Assembly: GCA_021796315.1 (NCBI GenBank)
Contig: JAJYOH010000249.1
Coordinates: forward strand, 1 to 8,370
Reading direction: 5' to 3'
DNA length: 8,370 bases
Origin: Chloroflexota bacterium
Lineage (GTDB): Bacteria; Chloroflexota; Anaerolineae; Anaerolineales; Villigracilaceae
Positions 1 through 5,757 of the stretch are shown here, in pieces. The first letter of the stretch is position 1; every line of letters starts with the position of its first letter. The translations under genes and the position numbers were made by a program. The notes beneath the pieces were generated by a model. The model did no database searches, was not told where the DNA came from, and worked only from the letters and a program-made list of their open reading frames with translations.

Positions 1-2
1 GT

Positions 3-800
3 CCGGGCGTTTTTGGCGCGCCGGTCAAACATTGGTACACTTACATTAATAAAGAAAACGAAGCGGAATATTTACCTGCTTTCAATGAGCTGCTTGATTT
101 TGATTATCACCTGTGGGACGAAATCCGCTCCATTCGTTCGCACAAGGATTTTCTGCGCATGGGACGTGATTTTCATATTTTCTATGTGGCCAACTTGCAT
201 GGCCAACGTGCCTTGCTCAAAGATCCTTTCGCAGTTTTTTCTTTGCCCTGGTTTGCCGAGAAATTAAATTGTCAGATTATCGTGACGGTGCGTCATCCCG
301 CCGCTTTTGCGAGCAGTCTCAAGCGCCTCGACTGGTCTTTCGATTTCGGCGACTTGCTCAACCAGCCCTTGTTGATGCGCGATCATCTTGAACCATATCG
401 CAAGGATATGCAATCCATCACGGCAGACGATGTCATCGGTCAGGCCGCGTTGTTGTGGACCATGATCTACCGCGTCGTTCACACGGACCGCGAGCGGCTG
501 CCGTCCATTCAAATTGTGCGCCACGAAGACCTTTCCCTTGCTCCCCTCGTGGGCTACCGTAAATTGTATGGCGCGCTCGACTTAAATTTCACTATGCGCG
601 TCGAGAGGATGATTTTCAACTCGACAAGTTCCGAAAACCCGACCGAATTATCGAAAAACAAAACTCATTCGGTGAAACTGGACAGCCGCGCCAACATGGA
701 CAATTGGAAGAAACGTTTAAGCGCGGATGAAATTACTCGCATCCGGCGCGTGACCGAAGAAGTCGCGCATCTTTATTATCCAGAAGCGGATTGGAATTGA
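3..800 (+). CDS. Sulfotransferase family protein, 5'-truncated (C-terminal 265 residues)
   Basis: The frame is open from the left edge with no stop, and clearly protein-like residues precede the first ATG at 159, so the gene starts outside the window. Family knowledge: such enzymes move sulfate from PAPS to a hydroxyl or amine of a glycan or small molecule. The core seen here is KDP near 218 followed by the strand-turn-helix IIVTVRHPAAFASSL; the Arg (codon 291) and the Ser eight residues later (codon 315) match the 3'-phosphate-binding Arg/Ser pair of PAPS sulfotransferases. A second strand with IQIVRHEDL and a C-terminal W-K-K-R-L ... ADEI helix pattern also fit. The P-loop-like 5'-PSB motif would lie upstream and cannot be checked. 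The stop overlaps the next gene by 10 bp. Its glycosyltransferase, Wzz-like and ligase-like neighbours suggest that it sulfates a surface polysaccharide; the acceptor is unknown. Confidence 0.82.
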   Translation, partial: PGVFGAPVKHWYTYINKENEAEYLPAFNELLDFDYHLWDEIRSIRSHKDFLRMGRDFHIFYVANLHGQRALLKDPFAVFSLPWFAEKLNCQIIVTVRHPAAFASSLKRLDWSFDFGDLLNQPLLMRDHLEPYRKDMQSITADDVIGQAALLWTMIYRVVHTDRERLPSIQIVRHEDLSLAPLVGYRKLYGALDLNFTMRVERMIFNSTSSENPTELSKNKTHSVKLDSRANMDNWKKRLSADEITRIRRVTEEVAHLYYPEADWN

Positions 801-1633
801 AATCGTATCTCCCGCTGGTCTCCATCGTGACGCCATCCTTTAATCAGGCGCGCTATCTCGAAGCCACGATCCAGTCCGTGCTTTCGCAGACTTATCCGCG
901 CCTCGAATATATCATCGTGGACGGCGGCTCGACCGATAGCAGCGTGGACATCATCAAGAAATATGTTTTGGACTCAAGCGGCCTGCCGCTTGACCAGAAG
1001 CAGGCTTCTGGACTCCAAAAGCATAAAATTACCTGGTGGGTCAGCGAAAAAGACAAAGGTCAGACTGACGCGCTCAACAAGGGTTTTGCGCGTGCCAATG
1101 GCGACATCCTTGCCTGGCTCAATTCGGACGATACGTACGAGCCTAACGCGATCTGGTCAGTGGTCAAGTTTATGCAGCCAAATCCCGAGATCGGATTGCT
1201 TTACGGCGATGCGAATTACATCAACGAAGAGGGACGCGTGATCGGCAAATTCCCCGCCGCACAAACGGGCTTGAAACGTTTGCGGGAAGGTTACGTTCAT
1301 ATCCCGCAACAGGCTTCGTTCTTTCGTGGAAAGTTGTGGCGCGAGGTTGGCCCGCTCGACCCGTCATTTTATTTTGCGATGGATTATGATCTTTGGGTGC
1401 GTCTGGCAACTCGTTCACAGGTAAAATATGTCCCGCAGACGTGGGCCAACTTCCGCTTGCACACCGCAGGCAAAACCATTGCCGCCGATGACCGCTGCTG
1501 GCCCGAAATGGTGCGTGTCCATTACCGCGACGGTGGGAATTTTTTCTCCACCATCGTAGCAAAATATTACATCCGCAAATTGATCGCGCCGTTATGGAAT
1601 TGGCGGCGCAGATTGATGTTGAAAAAAACGTAA
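791..1633 (+). CDS. Family 2 glycosyltransferase (surface polysaccharide)
   Basis: A 280-residue GT-A fold inverting glycosyltransferase that should transfer a nucleotide-activated sugar to a growing lipid-linked glycan at the inner face of the membrane. Visible motifs: N-terminal strand VSIVTPSFNQARYLEATIQSVL (about 10-31), VDGGSTD (43-49) for nucleotide binding, DKGQTDALNKG (88-98), the metal-binding NSDD (111-114, DXD equivalent), QQASFFRG (173-180) and the MDYDLW block (197-202) carrying the likely catalytic acid. No membrane anchor is evident; the C-terminus is basic (WRRRLMLKK). The start is the TTG at 791, with another TTG at 797 possible; neither has a good ribosome site, and the 10 bp overlap with the sulfotransferase suggests translational coupling. 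Odd: residues about 59-77, between the VDGGSTD helix and TWWVSE, appear to be an extra segment encoded by a near-perfect palindromic structure (966-1020). Confidence 0.9.
   Translation: MELKSYLPLVSIVTPSFNQARYLEATIQSVLSQTYPRLEYIIVDGGSTDSSVDIIKKYVLDSSGLPLDQKQASGLQKHKITWWVSEKDKGQTDALNKGFARANGDILAWLNSDDTYEPNAIWSVVKFMQPNPEIGLLYGDANYINEEGRVIGKFPAAQTGLKRLREGYVHIPQQASFFRGKLWREVGPLDPSFYFAMDYDLWVRLATRSQVKYVPQTWANFRLHTAGKTIAADDRCWPEMVRVHYRDGGNFFSTIVAKYYIRKLIAPLWNWRRRLMLKKT
966..1020 (+). repeat. Palindromic three-way-junction element inside the glycosyltransferase gene
   Basis: Outer arms TTTTGGA (966-972) and TCCAAAA (1014-1020) are perfect reverse complements. They enclose two adjacent perfect hairpins: TCAAGCGG / CCGCTTGA (974-981 / 986-993) with loop CCTG, and CCAGAAG / CTTCTGG (994-1000 / 1005-1011) with loop CAGG. 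The two loops are reverse complements. Only C973 and A1012-C1013 stay unpaired at the junction. The segment is read in frame as roughly L-D-S-S-G-L-P-L-D-Q-K-Q-A-S-G-L-Q, where family-2 enzymes I know go almost directly from the KKY helix to the WWVSE strand. The base pairing is seen directly; that it is an inserted mobile repeat is inference. Confidence 0.7.
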
Positions 1634-1635
1634 GA

Positions 1636-1699
1636 CGATATTCGATACTTGATACTCGCCACATCATTCGAATATCGAATTTCAAATCTCGAATAACGA
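1636..1699. repeat. TTCGA/TATCGA-rich interspersed repeat between glycosyltransferase and wzz-like gene
   Basis: The spacer holds many variants of TTCGA and GATAC. CGATATTCGA (1636-1645) and TCGAATATCG (1668-1677) form a perfect 10-bp inverted repeat with a 22-nt loop. Nested or overlapping smaller hairpins are ATTCGA-ATA-TCGAAT (1666-1680) and CTCG-AATAA-CGAG (1688-1700). Arrays of this flavour are recognised as intergenic repeats in many environmental bacterial genomes. It lies just before the next start codon and could form mRNA secondary structure between two co-transcribed genes. There is no following T-run, so it is not a typical intrinsic terminator. Confidence 0.6.
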
Positions 1700-1708
1700 G
1701 TGTTAATT

Positions 1709-2329
1709 ATGAAATTGATCTTCTCATCCCCAGCCTCCGATGATCTCATTCATCTCCTCAAAGCCTGGCGCTTCTGGCTGATCGGCGCATTGCTCGGCGC
1801 GGCAATTGGCGCGGCACTTTACTATATTGCGCCGCCGTTATATCGAGCACGCGCGACCGTCAACGTGGACTTCCACCTTGAACAGGCCTGGCCGCAAAAT
1901 ACGGACCGCGAACAATTTTATTATCTTGATCGTGAAGTCCGCAAATTGGAAGAGATCGCCATGTCCGACGCGGTGCTCAATTCCGTCGCGGCACAGGTGA
2001 ACGGCGTGACTGTCCAGCAGATGCGCGACGGAAAACTGCAAATGGATCAACCCGGCAACGGCGGCTGGCATTTCTTTGCCGATGACAAAGATCCAAACCG
2101 GGCCGCCGCGCTGGCTTCGGCCTGGGCGCAAGCCTTCGCTGACAATGTTCAAGCCGAAGTTGTGAATCCTTCGAGCGGGCTGGAAAAATATATCAGTGCC
2201 TCGGCCACGCAGACACAGAATCTCAGCGCTCATCGTCGTGTCAGTTTAAGTGTCTATTTGCTGGTTGGCGCGTTGGGCTTTTTAGCAATCAGCACATTTG
2301 GCATTTTATTTTTCAAAACCGAGAAATGA
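1709..2329 (+). CDS. Short Wzz-like polysaccharide chain-length determinant / co-polymerase membrane protein
   Basis: A 206-residue protein with the polysaccharide co-polymerase layout: a cytoplasmic N-terminus, first membrane helix about 22-41 (Gly/Ala-rich, LIGALLGAAIGAALYYI), then APPLYRARATVNV, which resembles the start of the Wzz domain after the first helix, an extracytoplasmic segment of about 137 residues, and a second helix about 180-201 before a short basic end. Such proteins set polymer length together with a Wzy polymerase. The outer loop is rather short, and there is no C-terminal or neighbouring BY-kinase (Walker) domain. I chose ATG at 1709 over the upstream in-frame GTG at 1700 because the hydrophobic N-terminus fits and a weak GAG lies upstream; the GTG has no ribosome site. 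The gene ends in ATGA shared with the polymerase/ligase-like gene. Sequence signal is modest, so the family call rests partly on topology and context. Confidence 0.72.
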   Translation: MKLIFSSPASDDLIHLLKAWRFWLIGALLGAAIGAALYYIAPPLYRARATVNVDFHLEQAWPQNTDREQFYYLDREVRKLEEIAMSDAVLNSVAAQVNGVTVQQMRDGKLQMDQPGNGGWHFFADDKDPNRAAALASAWAQAFADNVQAEVVNPSSGLEKYISASATQTQNLSAHRRVSLSVYLLVGALGFLAISTFGILFFKTEK

Positions 2330-3771
2330 AAGCGACTTCCTTTTCTTTGAGTCTGGATAAGATCGCGCGCTGGCTGTGGGCCGCGGCCCTCGTGTCATTG
2401 CCCGTTACAAGCTTCCGTTATTTCCCGGTGGGCGAAACCACTTATGAACGACCGCTGGCATTCTTTCCACTGGCTTTGCTCGCGCCTGTTTTGCTCGTTC
2501 AACTGATTCGCGGCAAAACTACATTTCCACGCGCGGGGGCGCTGACTTCGCTCACAGCCTTCGTCCTCGCCGCTTTGGCGGCCAGCCTGATCGGGGTCCT
2601 GTTTGCGCCGGTGATCATGCGCGGGCAGGGCGTGGTCGGACGCGTCGTCCGCGCCTGGGCAACCGTTTTCATCGGCCTGGTCTTCTTTATCTCCGCAGTC
2701 TGGATGAATCGCAACGAAGACGATCTGCGTTTTACAGTCAAATGGATATTGGCCGGTTTTGTTCTCGACGTACTTTGGAGCGGCTTGCAAGGCGCAACGT
2801 TTTACCTGCATATTTTCCCCAAACCATTGGTGACGCAATGGCAGCGCGCTTTCTCCATGCGCGAGTTGATCAAGACCAATCGGATCAATGGCATGGCGTA
2901 TGAACCATCCTGGCTGGCAGGGCAAATTTCGACGATTTACATGCCCTGGCTGTTCGCCTCGCTCCTGACCCGGGAACGGGCCACGCGTTTCAAATGGCTG
3001 GAGCCGGTGTTGCTGGCTTGTGCCGCGCTTCTCCTGCTGGCGACATTTTCGCGCGGCGGCCTAGTCACAGTTGCCGCCACCGTTATGTTGACGTTTATCT
3101 TCGTTGGCCGTGAACAAATCCGCGCCGCGTGGATATGGTTCGCATCTGGCTTTCGCCGCGGCGGCGGGTGGCTTTGGCGAGTGAGTCTGATCGTTCTGGT
3201 CGCTGCCGCGATTACCGGTGCATCACTCTTCCTAGCACAAAAAGATTATATTTCCAGCTTATGGAACTCCCAGGCAAACAGCGTGGAGGAATTCATCATC
3301 CAAAATTATGCAGGCGCGCGCGCCGCGTACATTTGGGGTGCAATGGGCGCGTATAACGATCATCCATTGAACGGTGTCGGGCTGGGCGCAAGTGGATTCT
3401 ATATCTACAATAACCTGCCCGATTGGGCGCTGACCTTCGTGCCGGAGATTGCCAATCAGTTGAGTCCCACCAGCAACCTTTATCCAAACCCCAAAAATCT
3501 GTACGTGCGTCTGCTGGCCGAAACAGGCTTGATCGGCTTCTTCCTGTTCCTGGCCTTCCAATTTTCCATTTTAGGTGACGCCCTCTCGGTCTTAAAACAG
3601 AAGTCGGCCATCTGGCGATATCTGGGGGTTGCATCCATTTTCACGTGGATCGCGCTCATTTTCTATAACATGACACAGGATTCTTTCGCAACGCCAAACC
3701 TGTGGATCAACATCGGCATTTTGGTTGGAATATCGACTTTTGCAATACAATCCCCAAAAACTGCTGAATGA
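2326..3771 (+). CDS. O-antigen polymerase/ligase-like (Wzy/WaaL superfamily) multi-pass membrane protein
   Basis: A 481-residue, strongly hydrophobic protein with roughly ten or more membrane helices, matching the Wzy_C / O-antigen ligase superfamily, which joins lipid-linked repeat units (polymerase) or transfers finished glycan to an acceptor (ligase) on the outer face of the membrane. Landmarks: NRINGMAYEPSWLAGQ (about 185-200, the R..G...EPs.la signature), FSRGG (241-245) at the end of a helix, the large outer loop with HPLNGVGLGASGF (346-358) and NPKNLYVRLLAETGLIGFF (388-406). In many WaaL-type ligases the last block reads HN before L-Y; here the His position is Lys390, which argues against a classical WaaL and leaves polymerase or an unusual ligase. 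Translation is coupled through an ATGA overlap with the Wzz-like gene, which fits a Wzx/Wzy-type pathway. No terminator hairpin with a T-run follows the stop. Confidence 0.85.
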   Translation: MKATSFSLSLDKIARWLWAAALVSLPVTSFRYFPVGETTYERPLAFFPLALLAPVLLVQLIRGKTTFPRAGALTSLTAFVLAALAASLIGVLFAPVIMRGQGVVGRVVRAWATVFIGLVFFISAVWMNRNEDDLRFTVKWILAGFVLDVLWSGLQGATFYLHIFPKPLVTQWQRAFSMRELIKTNRINGMAYEPSWLAGQISTIYMPWLFASLLTRERATRFKWLEPVLLACAALLLLATFSRGGLVTVAATVMLTFIFVGREQIRAAWIWFASGFRRGGGWLWRVSLIVLVAAAITGASLFLAQKDYISSLWNSQANSVEEFIIQNYAGARAAYIWGAMGAYNDHPLNGVGLGASGFYIYNNLPDWALTFVPEIANQLSPTSNLYPNPKNLYVRLLAETGLIGFFLFLAFQFSILGDALSVLKQKSAIWRYLGVASIFTWIALIFYNMTQDSFATPNLWINIGILVGISTFAIQSPKTAE

Positions 3772-3786
3772 TTTTGAGCCTCCATA

Positions 3787-3828
3787 TGCCGCCGCAAACA
3801 CACGAAGCACGCCAAGAAAAAACGAACT
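3787..3828. repeat. Degenerate CACGAAG/CGCCAAGAAAA interspersed repeat remnant
   Basis: The A-rich stretch CCGCAAACACACGAAGCACG followed by CCAAGAAAAAAC resembles the widespread intergenic repeat whose usual form is a run of ACACGAAGG/CGCAAAG units ending in AAGAAAA. Only one decayed copy is present, just downstream of the polymerase/ligase-like gene. The family assignment is from recognition, not from a search. Confidence 0.4.
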
Positions 3829-3940
3829 CTTCCCGCTCGCCTGTCCTCGCAGAGGTTCTTGCTTAAAGGTTTGTTCTCTGAGCCTGAAAAAATCATGATC
3901 CACATCCCAAAAGGCCTGTGGGCCGGATTCCTGGCGAACG

Positions 3941-3959
3941 TGTAATCGTCTTGTAATGC
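3941..3959 (+). promoter_or_regulatory. Tandem TGTAAT boxes, possible activator site
   Basis: TGTAATCG (3941-3948) and TGTAATGCG (3952-3960) repeat with 11 bp between equivalent bases, about one helical turn, and end about 8 bp upstream of the -35 hexamer at 3967. This geometry suits a tandem-binding activator of the kinase promoter. No regulator is known from the sequence, and a chance repeat of six bases is possible. Confidence 0.25.
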
Positions 3960-3966
3960 GTTCATG

Positions 3967-3995
3967 TTGCCACGAACACATTCTTTCGTTATGAT
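3967..3995 (+). promoter_or_regulatory. Sigma70-type promoter giving a leaderless kinase mRNA
   Basis: TTGCCA (3967-3972) and TATGAT (3990-3995) each differ from the sigma70 consensus by one base and are separated by the ideal 17 bp. The -10 box ends 7 bases before the ATG at 4003, so transcription should begin at or within a base or two of the start codon. There is no Shine-Dalgarno sequence, which agrees with leaderless translation. Confidence 0.65.
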
Positions 3996-4002
3996 ATAGC
4001 TC

Positions 4003-5748
4003 ATGCAAACTTACGAAACTCCTTATGTCGCGGACTGGTTCGCGATCTCCCTGCGCTGGACCGTCATGATCGGGTTTGTAGTTTCGCTGGCGTTGGGCGG
4101 AGAACTGACACTGGCGTTGTTCTGGCCGATCGCCGTGATGATCTTCTGGAACATGGGCATGACAGTTCTGGCGAGCTTGAATATCCGTTTGACTTTTCAC
4201 CGCCATGTCAGCCTCGCGGTGGATTTTTTATTGGGCGGGATATTCTTCTGGGTGCAGGGCGGCCTGGCTGGTCCTGCCGCCTGGACCGGGCTGTTACCCA
4301 TTTTCTCGGGTGTTGTCTATTTTGAATTATTAGGCGGATTGCTGGCGGCAGTTTTATCTGCCGTACTGGTGATCGTATATGCCTGGTTTTTAGCACCGGC
4401 CAACCTGTTGCTTGCCATGGAGTGGAGCGGCATTTATGCAATCGTAGGCCTGGCCTTTGGCTTTCTCGGAAAACAATTGATGACGCGTTTGCGCATCTCC
4501 CGCCAAAAATGGCTGGACGCAGAAGAGAAAAAACGCCACATTCAAGGCGAACGTTTGCGCGTCATTTACGAATTGACATCCGCACTGACGGCGACTCTCT
4601 CCTACAAGCGCGTGCTCGATTCGGCCCTCGACCTGGGATATTCGGCCCTCAACCCCGATCCCGACACGGCGGCCAGCGATCCGCTCGTGAGCGCCGTACT
4701 GCTGTTCCGCGGCGGACAACTGATGGTCGGCTCGGCGCGACGATTTACCAGCGCAGATTCGCGCGTGACTTTTCAAGGCAATGAAGGTATTCTAAAAAAG
4801 GTTTTCGATGAAGGCGAACCAGCTTTTTCAAAAGATATTGGCTACGATCCTGAACTGGGACGCGTGATCGCGTTTCGCAACTGTACGTCGGGATATTGCT
4901 TCCCGTTGCGAAGCGGATTTAACGTTTATGGCGCGATGGTTTTCGCTCATCCTGACCCCAATTATTTCTCTCCCGACCGCCAGGACCTGCTGGACATTAT
5001 CGGGCGTCAGGCTGTCGTTGCCATTCAAAACGCGCGCCTGTACCAGGATCTGGTCGAAGAGAAAGAGCGCATGATCGAAGTCCACGAAGAGGCGCGCAAG
5101 AAGCTGGCGCGTGACCTACACGATGGCCCAACACAATCTGTAGCGGCCATGGCCATGCGTATCAACATTGCGCGTCGTATGATGGAAAAAGATACGAAGA
5201 TGGCCGTGGAAGAACTCTCCAAGATCGAAGAGTTGGCGCACCGAACTACCAAGGAAATCCGCCACATGCTCTTTACACTGCGTCCGCTTATTCTTGAGTC
5301 GCAAGGATTGAGCGCGGCGTTAAATTCCATGGCTGATAAAATGCGTGAGACCTACAATCAAAATGTGATCGTCAACGTGGATGATAATCTGACCGGTCAA
5401 ATGGAAATGGGCAGGCAGGGCGTGATCTTTTACATCATCGAAGAAGCTGTTAACAATGCGCGCAAACACGCCAACGCTCTGAACATCTGGGTGCGCCTGC
5501 GTCCATTCCAGCAGGGCATGGCCTTGCTGGAGATCGAAGACAATGGCGTGGGATTCGACATAGAAGCCATGAACAAGGCCTACGACAAAAGTTCCAGTCT
5601 CGGCATGGTCAATCTGCGCGAGCGTGCTGAATTGGTCAATGGCCTGCTCAATCTGCAATCAACGCCTGGCAAGGGAACGAATGTCTCGGTCTATATTCCG
5701 TTGACCGATGAAGCGGCCGATCGTTTGCATCATCCCAAACCGCGCTAA
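4003..5748 (+). CDS. Membrane-bound GAF-domain sensor histidine kinase, HisKA_3 (NarL/NreB/LiaS) family
   Basis: A 581-residue two-component sensor that autophosphorylates on His and passes the phosphate to a response regulator. Order of parts: about six membrane helices (roughly 14-157), a basic and charged coiled linker (160-190), a GAF-like sensory domain (about 187-345), a helical linker, the HisKA_3 dimerisation domain with ARDLHDGPTQ around phospho-acceptor His373, then the HATPase_c domain: N-box IIEEAVNNARKHA (478-490), G1 box DNGVGFD (513-519), G2-like SSSLGMVNLRERA (530-542) and GKGT (556-559). All catalytic motifs look intact. The membrane part lacks a large outer loop, so it may sense a signal in the membrane or, through GAF, in the cytoplasm. 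No response regulator lies next to it, so it is an orphan here. A strong, apparently leaderless promoter lies directly upstream. The signal is unknown. Confidence 0.93.
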   Translation: MQTYETPYVADWFAISLRWTVMIGFVVSLALGGELTLALFWPIAVMIFWNMGMTVLASLNIRLTFHRHVSLAVDFLLGGIFFWVQGGLAGPAAWTGLLPIFSGVVYFELLGGLLAAVLSAVLVIVYAWFLAPANLLLAMEWSGIYAIVGLAFGFLGKQLMTRLRISRQKWLDAEEKKRHIQGERLRVIYELTSALTATLSYKRVLDSALDLGYSALNPDPDTAASDPLVSAVLLFRGGQLMVGSARRFTSADSRVTFQGNEGILKKVFDEGEPAFSKDIGYDPELGRVIAFRNCTSGYCFPLRSGFNVYGAMVFAHPDPNYFSPDRQDLLDIIGRQAVVAIQNARLYQDLVEEKERMIEVHEEARKKLARDLHDGPTQSVAAMAMRINIARRMMEKDTKMAVEELSKIEELAHRTTKEIRHMLFTLRPLILESQGLSAALNSMADKMRETYNQNVIVNVDDNLTGQMEMGRQGVIFYIIEEAVNNARKHANALNIWVRLRPFQQGMALLEIEDNGVGFDIEAMNKAYDKSSSLGMVNLRERAELVNGLLNLQSTPGKGTNVSVYIPLTDEAADRLHHPKPR

Positions 5749-5751
5749 AAT
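5746..5751 (+). promoter_or_regulatory. Putative -10 box of the alpha/beta hydrolase gene, overlapping the kinase stop codon
   Basis: TAAAAT (one mismatch to TATAAT) begins with the TAA stop of the kinase and ends 6 bases before the hydrolase ATG at 5758, nearly the same spacing as the kinase promoter. A weak -35-like TTTGCA lies at 5724-5729, 16 bp upstream. No Shine-Dalgarno sequence is visible before the ATG. The hydrolase could therefore have its own leaderless transcript besides read-through from the kinase. Confidence 0.45.
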
Positions 5752-5757
5752 CAACGT

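Larger units (their letters stand above)
3772..4002. other. Intergenic region with decayed interspersed repeat and promoter
   Basis: This 231 bp gap divides the polysaccharide genes from the sensor kinase. It holds a decayed ACGAAG/CGCCAAGAAAA-type repeat near 3787-3828, a small CCTC-GCA-GAGG hairpin (3845-3855), a GGCC-TGTG-GGCC hairpin (3913-3924), two direct TGTAAT boxes 11 bp apart (3941 and 3952) and a sigma70-like promoter at 3967-3995. Long open frames on the minus strand cross it, but they are shadows of the flanking genes and have no coding character of their own. Confidence 0.6.

Noticed and set aside
13..267. 84-codon plus-strand frame at the left edge as a separate small gene
   Set aside because: It overlaps the sulfotransferase frame, which shows conserved family motifs through the same bases.
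2378..2389. Palindrome GGGCCGCGGCCC in the polymerase/ligase-like gene as a regulatory site
   Set aside because: It encodes an ordinary Trp-Ala-Ala-Ala-Leu membrane segment in GC-rich codons, and there is no further structure around it.
2395..2925. 176-codon minus-strand open frame antisense to the polymerase/ligase-like gene
   Set aside because: Its composition (many Gln, Cys, Glu and Asp opposite membrane-helix codons) is that of a shadow frame, and the plus-strand gene is convincing.
3845..3924. Intrinsic terminator for the polysaccharide operon
   Set aside because: The CCTC-GCA-GAGG and GGCC-TGTG-GGCC stems are only four pairs and are not followed by a T-run.
3592..4206. 204-codon minus-strand open frame across the gap before the kinase
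   Set aside because: It overlaps two well-supported genes on the other strand, has the His/Gln/Arg-rich composition of an antisense shadow and shows no family motif; the part over the gap reflects the decayed repeat.
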